From Bacteroidota bacterium (GTDB lineage: Bacteria > Bacteroidota > Bacteroidia > Cytophagales > Cyclobacteriaceae), in assembly GCA_023417785.1 (NCBI GenBank), contig JAEZEH010000133.1:1-39501 (forward strand): 39,501 nt of DNA, written 5' to 3'. Under the pieces are notes generated by a model that was not told the origin of the DNA, did no database searches, and saw nothing but the letters and a program-made list of their open reading frames with translations. Positions 1-8,044 of the stretch are shown here, in pieces. Each line of letters opens with the position of its first letter. Within the stretch, counting starts at the first letter, position 1. A program made the translations under genes and the position numbers.

Positions 1-1
1 T

Positions 2-121
2 TTTATAATTGCATCAGATGCTGGTTCATTTCGCGCGATGGAACGGCATGATGTCGAGACTGTACGCCGTGGCCGGGCCATCCTGCAGTCAAAATCGTTG
101 GTAGTAATCTGGTCGGAATAA
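2..121 (+). CDS. C-terminal end of an unidentified upstream protein (partial)
   Basis: One forward frame is open from the left edge to a TAA at 119-121 and gives 39 residues ending in VVIWSE. The other two forward frames stop within the first 60 bases. The tail is basic and mixed in composition, with no motif I recognise. It may be the end of a real gene that begins outside the window, but 39 open codons is weak evidence. The 57 bases between its stop and the next start hold no obvious terminator. Confidence 0.3.
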   Translation, partial: FIIASDAGSFRAMERHDVETVRRGRAILQSKSLVVIWSE

Positions 122-178
122 GCCGAACCCCCGACCTAAAAAGCCGGAAGTAGGCGTTAAACTTAAACCGTTGTAAAA

Positions 179-490
179 ATGAAAAATGTTTTCGTTGTGT
201 TAGCTTTCATGCTGATGAGTTCCCTGGCATTTGCAGGCTCAGGGGAAAAGGCTGAGTTAGGTTCTTCAGCCGATGTAAAAATTGAAAATTTTGTTGGGGT
301 AGGGGAGGATGTTGATGTCGTCAATGGTGATGAATCTTTAAAGGTTCTTGATGTAGCAAAGGAAAGCTGTACTGTAAAAGTGAAGCTTACGTACACCGAT
401 CCAAAAGGTCAGTCCCATACTATAGAGGGGACTTTTACATTCGAAGGACAGTCTTGTGGAGATTTAATTAAATCTGTTATAGCAAAATGA
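179..490 (+). CDS. Small secreted two-cysteine protein, copy 1
   Basis: A 103-residue protein whose first 19-20 residues form a clear signal peptide (hydrophobic core, AFA cleavage site), so it should be exported to the periplasm or beyond. The mature part is acidic and has two cysteines, C64 and C93, separated by 28 residues. The block from C64 on (CTVKVKL, then TIEGTFTFEG) matches the same region of the next gene (CTVKVDV, TIKGEVMFED), so the two are diverged tandem copies. Its stop overlaps the next start in an ATGA (487-490), which argues for co-translation. The second and third genes downstream are a GLPGLI protein and an outer-membrane barrel. I do not recognise the family. A secreted substrate or partner of that pair is possible, but this is inference. 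Confidence 0.75.
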   Translation: MKNVFVVLAFMLMSSLAFAGSGEKAELGSSADVKIENFVGVGEDVDVVNGDESLKVLDVAKESCTVKVKLTYTDPKGQSHTIEGTFTFEGQSCGDLIKSVIAK

Positions 491-777
491 ACCTAAAAAA
501 CTTTCTCCTATTAACGACCCTGGTATGCACGGCGTTTTTTACATCCGCATTCGATACCATGCAAACCCAACTTACCGTTGGGCCTGGATCAGACGGCGTG
601 ACTGTAAATGCACTACAGGCGGCCCCGCTAAATGCTGTTAAAAAAGATTGTACGGTTAAGGTAGACGTAGAGTTGGAAGATGGATCCACAATCAAAGGCG
701 AGGTAATGTTTGAGGATATCACGTGGTGGCAATGCACCAAGGCACAGGTCGCCTCTTGGTGGAAGCGAACTTTCTAA
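487..777 (+). CDS. Small secreted two-cysteine protein, copy 2
   Basis: A 96-residue protein with a signal peptide of about 21 residues (FFTSA cleavage region). The mature part has two cysteines, C55 and C83, with 27 residues between them, almost the spacing of the preceding gene. The CTVKVDV and TIKGEVMF blocks align with that copy. The C-terminus differs: it is tryptophan-rich (DITWWQC, then ASWWKRTF) where copy 1 ends in GDLIKSVIAK. Its start overlaps the previous stop, so the pair is translationally coupled. A hairpin lies between it and the GLPGLI gene. Function unknown. Confidence 0.75.
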   Translation: MNLKNFLLLTTLVCTAFFTSAFDTMQTQLTVGPGSDGVTVNALQAAPLNAVKKDCTVKVDVELEDGSTIKGEVMFEDITWWQCTKAQVASWWKRTF

Positions 778-787
778 ACCATAATAC

Positions 788-819
788 GCCCGGCAGGCAC
801 GGATTGTTGTTTGCCGGGC
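788..819 (+). other. Intercistronic hairpin between the small secreted pair and the GLPGLI gene
   Basis: A perfect 8-bp G/C-rich inverted repeat, GCCCGGCA at 788-795 and TGCCGGGC at 812-819, encloses a 16-base loop. It fills most of the 59-base gap between the second small gene and the GLPGLI start. No T-run follows, so it is not a standard intrinsic terminator. It could limit read-through or stabilise the upstream part of the message, giving the small proteins more expression than the downstream genes. That role is inferred. Confidence 0.4.
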
Positions 820-836
820 ATAATCTCTACACCGTT

Positions 837-1652
837 ATGAAGAATTTCTCACTGTTATTATTCTTGCTAAGTGTCCAGTGCTTGGGTTCCTTGGCGCAAT
901 CAAAAGTTGATTCTTATAAAGGAAAGGTCTCCTACGAACGTGTTATCAATTTCGAAGGAACTCCGAAAACAAAAAAATTCACATTACTACTAGGTAATGA
1001 CGAGTCCATTTTTTTTGAAACAGAGATGGAAACAGATGAAGGTGAAACAACGCTTAAAGCTTCGTCAGATGACGAACTGGATCTCTCATTCGAGCTGCGG
1101 CTCAAGGGCGACCGATACATCATCATTACCGACTTTATCAAGGACACTATTAAAATCCAAACTGGCGTACTCAAGGATGGAAGAAGAAAGACGTATATCG
1201 TGCATGAGAGAAATGCAAAAATCGGTTGGAAAATTTCCAATGAGTCAAAGATGATCAATGGCGTCAAAGTTCAGAAGGCTAATGGGGACTTTCGTGGTAG
1301 AAAGTATGTAGCATGGTTTAGCCCTGATATTCCTGTAAAATACGGTCCATGGAAATTCAATGGTTTGCCCGGATTGATTTTGAGTATATCTGATGAGAAA
1401 AATGAAGTTGCGTTCCATGCAAATTCCATTAAAATACCCGTTGACATTGAAGATATAAACGTGGAGCAGCTATCATTGCGTGAGGATGTACCCGTGATTT
1501 CCTTAGAAGAATACCTAAAGCTGGATGCCGAACAAGCCAGCGAATTTCAAAAATTGATCTTGTCGAAACTTCCGCGTGGGGCCAAGATGGAAACATCACG
1601 AACAACCACGCACGCAATAGAACTCGTCTATGAAGATGAAGCTATTCGTTAG
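837..1652 (+). CDS. GLPGLI family secreted protein
   Basis: A 271-residue protein starting MKNFSLLLFLL, with a signal peptide of about 20 residues ending near SLAQ. An in-frame ATG at 723 would add 38 residues, but they precede the signal peptide and overlap the small upstream gene, so ATG 837 is preferred. The family-naming motif GLPGLI is present exactly at residues 176-181, inside KFNGLPGLILSI. GLPGLI proteins are Bacteroidota exported proteins of poorly known role, often encoded beside an outer-membrane barrel, as here. The last codons overlap the start of the barrel gene. The product is expected in the periplasm or at the outer membrane. Confidence 0.88.
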   Translation: MKNFSLLLFLLSVQCLGSLAQSKVDSYKGKVSYERVINFEGTPKTKKFTLLLGNDESIFFETEMETDEGETTLKASSDDELDLSFELRLKGDRYIIITDFIKDTIKIQTGVLKDGRRKTYIVHERNAKIGWKISNESKMINGVKVQKANGDFRGRKYVAWFSPDIPVKYGPWKFNGLPGLILSISDEKNEVAFHANSIKIPVDIEDINVEQLSLREDVPVISLEEYLKLDAEQASEFQKLILSKLPRGAKMETSRTTTHAIELVYEDEAIR

Positions 1653-4299
1653 CATATCGGCATTAATCCTTTGCTTCTGTTCAATCCACAGTTTCGGTCA
1701 ACAACCGGTTCAGGGATTTGTTTTCAGTCCAGGCAAAAATCCGCTCCATCAGGTAAGTGTTATGCTGATGAATGCCCGGGACTCGTCCCTGATGGATTAC
1801 GCATTTACCGACAAGGGTGGACGTTATCAACTGGTTGCCAAAACTTCAGGAGAATCGCTCCTGAAATTCAGCTATCTGGGATATGAAACAAAATGGGTTG
1901 CGCTTCATATCCCGAACGAAGCCGCCGTGATCGTGCCGGATGTTTTCCTCAATGAAAAACCACTGTATCTCGATGAAGTAATCGTCCGGGATCAGTCAGT
2001 GACGGTCCTGGAGGATACTGTGAGATTTAAAGTCGAATACTTTAAAACCGGGAATGAGAAAACGGTCGAGGACCTGTTAAAGAAAATCCCCGGTGTCAAC
2101 GTCGACAGTGAAGGCACGATCAAAATCGGCAACCGTGAAATAGAAAAGCTGATGGTCGATGGTGACGATCTGCTTGAAAAAGGCTACCGCGTACTTTCGA
2201 AAAATATGCCCGCGTACCCAATTGCCGAGGTTGAAGTCCTGAAACATTTTGCCAACAATCACCTGTTAAAAGGCATCGAAGAAAGCGATAAAGTAGCCCT
2301 GAACCTTAAACTCGACGATCAATTCAAGAGTGTCTGGTTTGGTAACGTGGACGGCGGTCTCGGCAACTCCAACTTCTATGAGCTTAATGGCAACCTGATG
2401 AACTTCGGTAAAAAGTACAAGTCGTATTTTTTAACCAGTCTCAACAATACAGGATTCGATGCAGTGGGGGAGGTTGACCATCTCATTCACCCTATGCGCA
2501 TTGACGAACCAGCAACAGTCGGTGACGATGAACGCGTCGAAAGGTTTCTGGATCTCTCACCGGATAATCCTGATTTCGGAAGTGAACGGACGAATTTCAA
2601 CAACGCGGAGCTGGTGTCGCTGAACAATATATTCAACCCTACGAAGAAACTAAAGATTAAAACGCTCGGCTTCTTCAATTGGGATGAAATACGTTTCGCT
2701 CGGCTTACCAATGATGCGATCTCCGTTAGCGATTTGAATTTCACCAACACCGAAGACTACCGCCTGGGTACAAGAAAAAGGATCGCCTTCGGCAAAGTTG
2801 ACCTTACCTACAAAGGATCCGAGAATACAATGCTGGAGACGTCTACGCGACTCAGCCTCGATAATTTTCGCGGTGGTTCGGCGTTAGTTTTCAATGGTAC
2901 CTCGACCAATGAAGCATTAAAACACCATACCTCTCTTATCGACCAGGAACTCCGGTTTACCAACAAGATCGCGGACAAAAAAGTGTTACTCATATCAGGG
3001 CGGTTTATCCGTGAAGAGGCTCCGCAGGATTATACCATCAACCGCTTCCTGTACGACGATTTGTTCGTTACGCCCCACGATATCGATGCCGTCAGGCAGA
3101 CCGGTCACAATCGAATGTACTTCGGAGGTGTAAATGCTCATTTTATGGATCGCCGAAAAGGGGGGCACCTGCTCGAACTTCAGGCGGGAACCGAATTCAG
3201 ACTGGATCAACTTGAGGCTGAATTCTCCCTCGTGGCAGACGAGATTGCAGCTGAGCTGCCACCGGGTTACCAAAATGCCACAGATTATCAGGAGAGCGAT
3301 TCCTATGTTAAAGGCAAGTACCGTTTTAAACTAAAGAATTTCGGCGTGACCGGTCGCGTGGACGTTCATTACCTGGATAATCAGCTTGAAAACAATGGAT
3401 TGCCGGAAACGAGACAGACATTTTTTGTTAACCCAGGCCTCGGATTCGACTGGAAGATCAATGCCAGGAACAAGGTCAGGTCATCGTATTCTTTCGCGAC
3501 GAGAAACGCCGGGATCAGGGATGTGTATGGCGATTATATACTCACAGGGTTTCGTTCCTTTAGCAGAGGCACAGGAACATTGAATCAGCTGCGCGGATCC
3601 GATATAGTGCTGAATTATGAGTTCGGAAGCTGGGGCGAACGTTTCTTCGCCAATATGTTTGCGATATATAGTCACAGCCATAACTTCTTCTCTACGAATT
3701 TGGTCATCGACGAGAATTTCGTTCAGGCGACAAAGATCTTGCTGAAAGAACGAAACTTCCTGAGTGTGAATGGCAACCTGGATTATTTCATACCGTGGAT
3801 AGGTTCGAATGTCAAGCTGGAATCAGGATATTCGCGGATGACGTCTCAAAATCGAGTTAATGGTTCTGACTTGCGTGATATTACTTCTGGAAGTTATAGT
3901 GTTGGCGTTGAGTTGCGTTCGGGGTTCGGGGGGATGTTCAACTATCACGCGGGCACAAAATGGCGGTCTTCCGAAGTGAAAACATCTGTGCGAAGTTCTT
4001 TCGTGAACAACGTAAGCTTTCTTGATCTGTCGTTTAGCTTTAATTCCAGATTCGATATACAGGCTAAGTGCGATCGGCATTACTTCGAAGCGTTGGAATC
4101 TTTCAATACGTACTACTTTCTTGACCTCACTGCACGATACAAAATCATTGAGAACAAACTCTCCCTTGAATTGGAGGGAAGAAATCTGACCAATACCGAT
4201 ACCTTCCGTAATGTGTCGGTTAGCGACATTGGGTCAACAGCCGTGGAATACAGACTCTTGCCAAGGTCTGTTTTGCTGAAGGTTGAGTACCGGTTTTGA
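1630..4299 (+). CDS. CarboxypepD_reg-like outer-membrane beta-barrel protein (TonB-dependent receptor-like)
   Basis: An 889-residue protein with a signal peptide (about residues 1-23, cleaved near SFGQ). A CarboxypepD_reg-like beta-sandwich follows (about 25-105: QGFVFSPGKNPLHQVSV, YAFTDKGGRY, LLKFSYLGYE), then a plug-like segment (about 115-230, with TVEDLLKKIPGV at 145-156). The rest is a long barrel ending in VLLKVEYRF, with the terminal Phe typical of outer-membrane barrels. No N-terminal TonB box is obvious, so energy coupling is uncertain. The start overlaps the GLPGLI gene by 23 bases; a second ATG at 1636 is an equally good start. This kind of receptor beside GLPGLI is common in Bacteroidota. 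The substrate is unknown; the two small secreted proteins encoded upstream are candidates. Confidence 0.85.
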   Translation: MKMKLFVSISALILCFCSIHSFGQQPVQGFVFSPGKNPLHQVSVMLMNARDSSLMDYAFTDKGGRYQLVAKTSGESLLKFSYLGYETKWVALHIPNEAAVIVPDVFLNEKPLYLDEVIVRDQSVTVLEDTVRFKVEYFKTGNEKTVEDLLKKIPGVNVDSEGTIKIGNREIEKLMVDGDDLLEKGYRVLSKNMPAYPIAEVEVLKHFANNHLLKGIEESDKVALNLKLDDQFKSVWFGNVDGGLGNSNFYELNGNLMNFGKKYKSYFLTSLNNTGFDAVGEVDHLIHPMRIDEPATVGDDERVERFLDLSPDNPDFGSERTNFNNAELVSLNNIFNPTKKLKIKTLGFFNWDEIRFARLTNDAISVSDLNFTNTEDYRLGTRKRIAFGKVDLTYKGSENTMLETSTRLSLDNFRGGSALVFNGTSTNEALKHHTSLIDQELRFTNKIADKKVLLISGRFIREEAPQDYTINRFLYDDLFVTPHDIDAVRQTGHNRMYFGGVNAHFMDRRKGGHLLELQAGTEFRLDQLEAEFSLVADEIAAELPPGYQNATDYQESDSYVKGKYRFKLKNFGVTGRVDVHYLDNQLENNGLPETRQTFFVNPGLGFDWKINARNKVRSSYSFATRNAGIRDVYGDYILTGFRSFSRGTGTLNQLRGSDIVLNYEFGSWGERFFANMFAIYSHSHNFFSTNLVIDENFVQATKILLKERNFLSVNGNLDYFIPWIGSNVKLESGYSRMTSQNRVNGSDLRDITSGSYSVGVELRSGFGGMFNYHAGTKWRSSEVKTSVRSSFVNNVSFLDLSFSFNSRFDIQAKCDRHYFEALESFNTYYFLDLTARYKIIENKLSLELEGRNLTNTDTFRNVSVSDIGSTAVEYRLLPRSVLLKVEYRF

Positions 4300-4401
4300 T
4301 GTAAATGGTGGAAGTCTACCTATCGGATATTTCGAAAAAAACATGCACGTTATTTCTCCGACGGGGTTACTCTTCGTTAACTTGGCTGCAAGTTATTATT
4401 A

Positions 4402-5166
4402 ATGTCCATTACAAAAGAATCAGAACTATCTGGCATGCAGAAGGCCAGCGACGCGGTTGCCTGCACGTTGAAAGAGATGAGAAATTGCGCCCGGCCAGGG
4501 ATGACTACGCAGCAGCTGGATGACTATGGTGCTACCATACTATCAGATTACGGCGCGAAGTCTGCGCCGCAAGTCACGTACCGGTTTCCGGGATGGACAT
4601 GTATCAGCGTTAACAATGAGTTTTGCCACGGTATTCCTTCCGGAAAAAAAATACTGCGCGAAGGAGATTTGATCAATATCGACGTCTCTGCCGAACTTGA
4701 TGGGTTCTGGTCCGATAACGGCGGCTCATTTGTGCTCGGAACAGATGTCAATCACCATCAGGATCTGATAGACGCGTCAAAACAGATCTTGCATAAGGCA
4801 ATTTACAACATCAAAGGTGGCGTTCGGATTTCGGATATTGGCCACCTTATAGAAACCGAAGCCAAAAGACGTGGTTACAGGGTCATCAAAAACCTGACGG
4901 GACATGGCATCGGAAGGAGTCTTCACGAAGAACCCGCCGAAGTAGCGAATTTCCGGGATCCGTCGAACAAAACCAGATTCAGGAAGAATTCGGTCATTGC
5001 CGTCGAAACATTTATATCCACTACTTCATCGTATGCCGAGACCCTTAATGATGGATGGACATTAGTTGGAAACAAAGGCGGCTTTGCGGCTCAGCATGAA
5101 CATACTATTGTTGTAACTGATGGAAAGCCCATTGTGCTGACCGAAGCAAACGGAATATGGGAGTAG
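4402..5166 (+). CDS. map: Type I methionine aminopeptidase
   Basis: A 254-residue cytoplasmic metalloenzyme that removes the initiator Met from nascent proteins. The pita-bread metal ligands are all present: D94 (INIDVSAELDGF), D105 (WSDNGGSF), H168 (TGHGIG), E202 (AVETF) and E233 (QHEHTIVV). The catalytic-site histidines H76 (CHGIP) and H175 (SLHEEP) are also there. Length and motif order are normal for a bacterial type I enzyme. It is not in a ribosomal-protein operon; it stands alone 102 bases after the barrel gene, so it may be an extra copy beside a housekeeping one. The preferred start gives MSITKESELSGMQKASD, the usual N-terminus. Confidence 0.93.
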   Translation: MSITKESELSGMQKASDAVACTLKEMRNCARPGMTTQQLDDYGATILSDYGAKSAPQVTYRFPGWTCISVNNEFCHGIPSGKKILREGDLINIDVSAELDGFWSDNGGSFVLGTDVNHHQDLIDASKQILHKAIYNIKGGVRISDIGHLIETEAKRRGYRVIKNLTGHGIGRSLHEEPAEVANFRDPSNKTRFRKNSVIAVETFISTTSSYAETLNDGWTLVGNKGGFAAQHEHTIVVTDGKPIVLTEANGIWE

Positions 5167-5361
5167 TTTCTTTTCGCCGAAGATGGGTTTTGTAAACAAT
5201 ATTGTTGCTAAAAAGAGATTCCGTTAGTTATCGGGTATTGAGTGTTAATTCCTAAACCGCCCGCTTTTCTAAGAAGTCAGATTTTGTACTTTAATTTTTA
5301 GAGAAGTCGCGTTCCCGGAATAGTCCTTCAGTTGCATCAATAACCTCCGTCTCACTATCGT

Positions 5362-5874
5362 ATGAACTTTCCCGCCAAAAGAATTGAGGAACAACGGAGT
5401 TGTGAATCGCTGGTGATTAGGAGCGAGCTCCGTTCGCAGATTAACCAAATCGTAAACCGGCTCAGGTCCGGCAAACCTGATAAACGCTATCGTGTTTTGT
5501 TCCACGGATCTTCTGGAACTGGCAAAACCCTTACAGCCGGACTGCTGGGCAAAGAACTTAGCCGCGATGTCTATAAGATTGACCTGTCTGCGGTAGTGTC
5601 AAAATACATTGGCGAGACCGAGAAGAACCTGGAGCTGCTATTTACAAGAGCTGAGGAAAAAGGGTGGATATTGTTTTTTGACGAGGCGGATGGGCTTTTT
5701 GGAAAAAGAACCAATGTGAGAGATGCGCATGATAAGTACGCAAATCTGGAAGTTTCGTACTTGTTGCAGCGGATTGAGGACTACAACGGTCTGGTGATAC
5801 TCGCCATGAACATGAAGAATAACCTCGATGACGCGTTTGTTCGTCATTTCGATGCAATACTGGAATTCCCTTAA
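5362..5874 (+). CDS. AAA+ ATPase core, truncated
   Basis: A 170-residue open frame holding the nucleotide-binding core of a AAA+ ATPase. It has Walker A GSSGTGKT (about 50-57), the strand YKIDLSAVVSKYIGETEKNL, Walker B ILFFDEADGLFGKR (about 97-110), and a sensor-1-like ILAMNMKNN. The reading frame stops at FDAILEFP, just where the family continues with a phrase of the FPMP type and then the helical lid. Recognisable lid sequence follows in other frames, so this is the surviving front half of a damaged gene. The Walker A has SS for the usual PP, and the arginine-finger segment reads FVRHFD where FxRRF is usual. Whether the fragment is made or active is unknown. Confidence 0.7.
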   Translation: MNFPAKRIEEQRSCESLVIRSELRSQINQIVNRLRSGKPDKRYRVLFHGSSGTGKTLTAGLLGKELSRDVYKIDLSAVVSKYIGETEKNLELLFTRAEEKGWILFFDEADGLFGKRTNVRDAHDKYANLEVSYLLQRIEDYNGLVILAMNMKNNLDDAFVRHFDAILEFP

Positions 5875-6277
5875 TGGACTTTAAAAGGAAAACCGTCATC
5901 GGAAATCTATGCGATGATTAAAGAGGACCCAGTTGACATTTTAAAGGCGGCAAAAAATATGAGTCCACAGGCGGTAACCTAATCAACGTTGCGCAGAATG
6001 CGGCATCAAACGTGTCGAAGGATATCCGGAAGGAAAGTAGCGGCAATCGACAATCTGCCTTCCCAAGGTTATCGACACAATTACGCGTTAGCTATCAAAT
6101 CAGATTAAACCTCTCAGGGACGACAAGTCAAACGTGTTTGAGTCGGCGCAAAGTATCATTCCGGAATTATATGGCGTTCAGGTTCGAAGCGGATTCTTCT
6201 CCGGGATTGAACGTCACCGTTGGTCCACTGCCAGAGGCCGATCCCCCGAATTAGGGATTGAGCAGTATTGTTCGTAA
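5875..6277 (+). pseudogene. Frameshifted C-terminal lid region of the AAA+ ATPase
   Basis: Translating this stretch while changing frame gives a continuous protein-like sequence that extends the AAA+ core. The pieces are MDFKRKTVIG (from 5874), EIYAMIKEDPVDILKAAKNM (from about 5902), TGGNLINVAQNAASNVSKDI (from about 5967), VAAIDNLPSQGYRHNYALAI (from 6037) and LRDDKSNVFESAQSIIPELY (from 6113). The last frame stops at 6275-6277. GGNLINVAQNAA is the kind of helix seen in AAA+ lid domains. At least five frame changes in about 400 bases mean this is no longer one coding region. An apparent open frame at 6012-6254 is an artefact lying across these pieces. Confidence 0.7.
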
Positions 6278-6320
6278 CCCTACCTTCGCGCACTACCTCT
6301 TCTTAACTGATAGCAGTATT

Positions 6321-8036
6321 ATGCGCACAACCTGCCTGTATGTTACGCGTATTTTAATCGTCGCAGGGTTTTTCAACGGACACCTATACGGCCAGGATCT
6401 GGCCAGTCTTCGCGATCAAAAGCCAGTAACTGTTCAAGGTGGTATAGATACCAGACTTGTTTTTTATAAAGCCAATGGTATTCCTTCACGTTATTTGCCA
6501 TTCAACTATCTGGTTACGGGCTCGCCGGTACTTTCGCTCTATGGTGTTCAAGTGCCATTGTACTTCAGTTTTAGTCGCCAGCAAAACTCATATACGCAAC
6601 CGTTCAATCAATTTGGCTTAAGTCCGCACTATAAATGGATAACGGTACATGCCGGATACCGCAATCTGAACTACTCTCCCTTTACCCTGGCGGGTCACAC
6701 GTTTCTGGGTGCGGGCGTCGACTTACGGCCCGGCAAATGGCGCATTGGCGCAATGTATGGCCGTTTTAACAAAGCCACGGTGCTGGACACCCTGCAAGGT
6801 GTTTACATCGAGAATTTTTCTTATAAGAGATCGGGATATTCCGCGAAAGTGGGTTACGGAGATGATGAGAATTACTTTGATATCATCACGCTGCGGGCCA
6901 GGGACAATGCGTCCAGTGCGGTGGCGACTCCGCAAGGTCTTCTTGATTCGTTAAAAATTACACCTGCCGGTAACTGGGTAAATGGCTATCAGACGCGTTT
7001 GGCGTTTCTTGACGGAAGACTGGTTTTTCAAAGTGATGGTGCCTTCAGTCTTTACACTGCCGATACGCGACTTGGATCTGTTGAAGACTCCGTTATACGG
7101 GATAAGATAAGACCGTTTGAAAAGCTTACAGACATCAATTACAGCACTGAATTGTACGGAGCGTTTCAGGCCAGTGTCATGTATAAGCTCAAATTTGTGA
7201 GTATGAAGTTGCAATACAGATTTGTTGAGGCAGGGTATAAATCCATGGGTGCTTATTTTCTCAACAACGACCTCGAGAACTGGACGATCAACCCGTCATT
7301 TATTGCAGGTAAAGGGAAGATCAGGTTTGACGGAAGTCTTGGCTTTCAACGCGATAATCTGCAAAACCTGAAACGCGCGACTTCAAAACGCGTAATCGGC
7401 GCAGCTAATATGGCAGCTGAACTTAATGAAAACTGGGGACTTGATTTGTCCTATACCAACTTCAGCAATACACAACGCGCCAGCGCCATTCGCTTTGCAG
7501 ACTCACTAAGGGTAGCACAATCGACGCAAAATTTATCGATATCCCCGCGCTTTATGAAAGCGACTACAACCCGAAGTCACTCTGTCGTACTGTCTGCAAA
7601 CTTCAATCAGTTTAAGGAATTAAATGATAATCGTGAATTACCTCAGACGGGCAATGATATTGTTACCCAAACTTATTTTGCTACTTATCAGGTTGGCTTC
7701 TTGCCAGGACGCGCATCGTTATTTGGAACTTTCAGCTCTGCAAAGTTAGGTAATGATCGTATCAAAGATCGGAATACAGGTGTAACAATTGGAGGCAGTA
7801 AAACATTTTCAAACAGAATCATGCTCACCGGATCCAGCAGCTACCTGATGAGCAACCGGAATGGTTCCCCCGGACACATATTAAATGAATCGATCCAGCT
7901 CCGGTATTCACCTCAGGGCAATCATAGTTTTCAATGGATCTTTGTCTTCATCGGCAACTATCCGCATACGATATCAGAGTTTCAGAGAAGATTTACAGAA
8001 CTCAGAACAGAGTTGGGATACAGCTTCAACTTTTAA
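6321..8036 (+). CDS. Outer-membrane beta-barrel protein without obvious plug
   Basis: A 571-residue protein starting MRTTCLYVTR, with a signal peptide ending near HLYGQ at about residue 24. An upstream in-frame ATG at 6258 would put 21 residues before the signal peptide and lies within the decayed AAA+ gene, so 6321 is preferred. The mature part consists of alternating aromatic and polar strands with short turns throughout (for example YKWITVHAGYRNLNYSPFTL) and ends in ELGYSFNF, a C-terminal Phe barrel signal. No CarboxypepD_reg or plug region is visible. It is the first gene of a packed surface-protein unit: the next start is 8 bases after its stop. It may be the outer-membrane pore or anchor of that unit (inferred). 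Confidence 0.75.
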   Translation: MRTTCLYVTRILIVAGFFNGHLYGQDLASLRDQKPVTVQGGIDTRLVFYKANGIPSRYLPFNYLVTGSPVLSLYGVQVPLYFSFSRQQNSYTQPFNQFGLSPHYKWITVHAGYRNLNYSPFTLAGHTFLGAGVDLRPGKWRIGAMYGRFNKATVLDTLQGVYIENFSYKRSGYSAKVGYGDDENYFDIITLRARDNASSAVATPQGLLDSLKITPAGNWVNGYQTRLAFLDGRLVFQSDGAFSLYTADTRLGSVEDSVIRDKIRPFEKLTDINYSTELYGAFQASVMYKLKFVSMKLQYRFVEAGYKSMGAYFLNNDLENWTINPSFIAGKGKIRFDGSLGFQRDNLQNLKRATSKRVIGAANMAAELNENWGLDLSYTNFSNTQRASAIRFADSLRVAQSTQNLSISPRFMKATTTRSHSVVLSANFNQFKELNDNRELPQTGNDIVTQTYFATYQVGFLPGRASLFGTFSSAKLGNDRIKDRNTGVTIGGSKTFSNRIMLTGSSSYLMSNRNGSPGHILNESIQLRYSPQGNHSFQWIFVFIGNYPHTISEFQRRFTELRTELGYSFNF

Positions 8037-8044
8037 TAGCCGCC

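Noticed and set aside
788..819. The hairpin as an intrinsic terminator
   Set aside because: The stem is good, but the sequence after it is ATAATCTC rather than a T-run.
4305..4523. A 72-codon forward frame before the methionine aminopeptidase
   Set aside because: Overlaps the N-terminus of the aminopeptidase in another frame and has no family features.
6012..6254. An 80-codon forward frame after the AAA+ core
   Set aside because: It lies across the frameshifted pieces of the AAA+ lid, and its protein is a mixture of correct and wrong frames.
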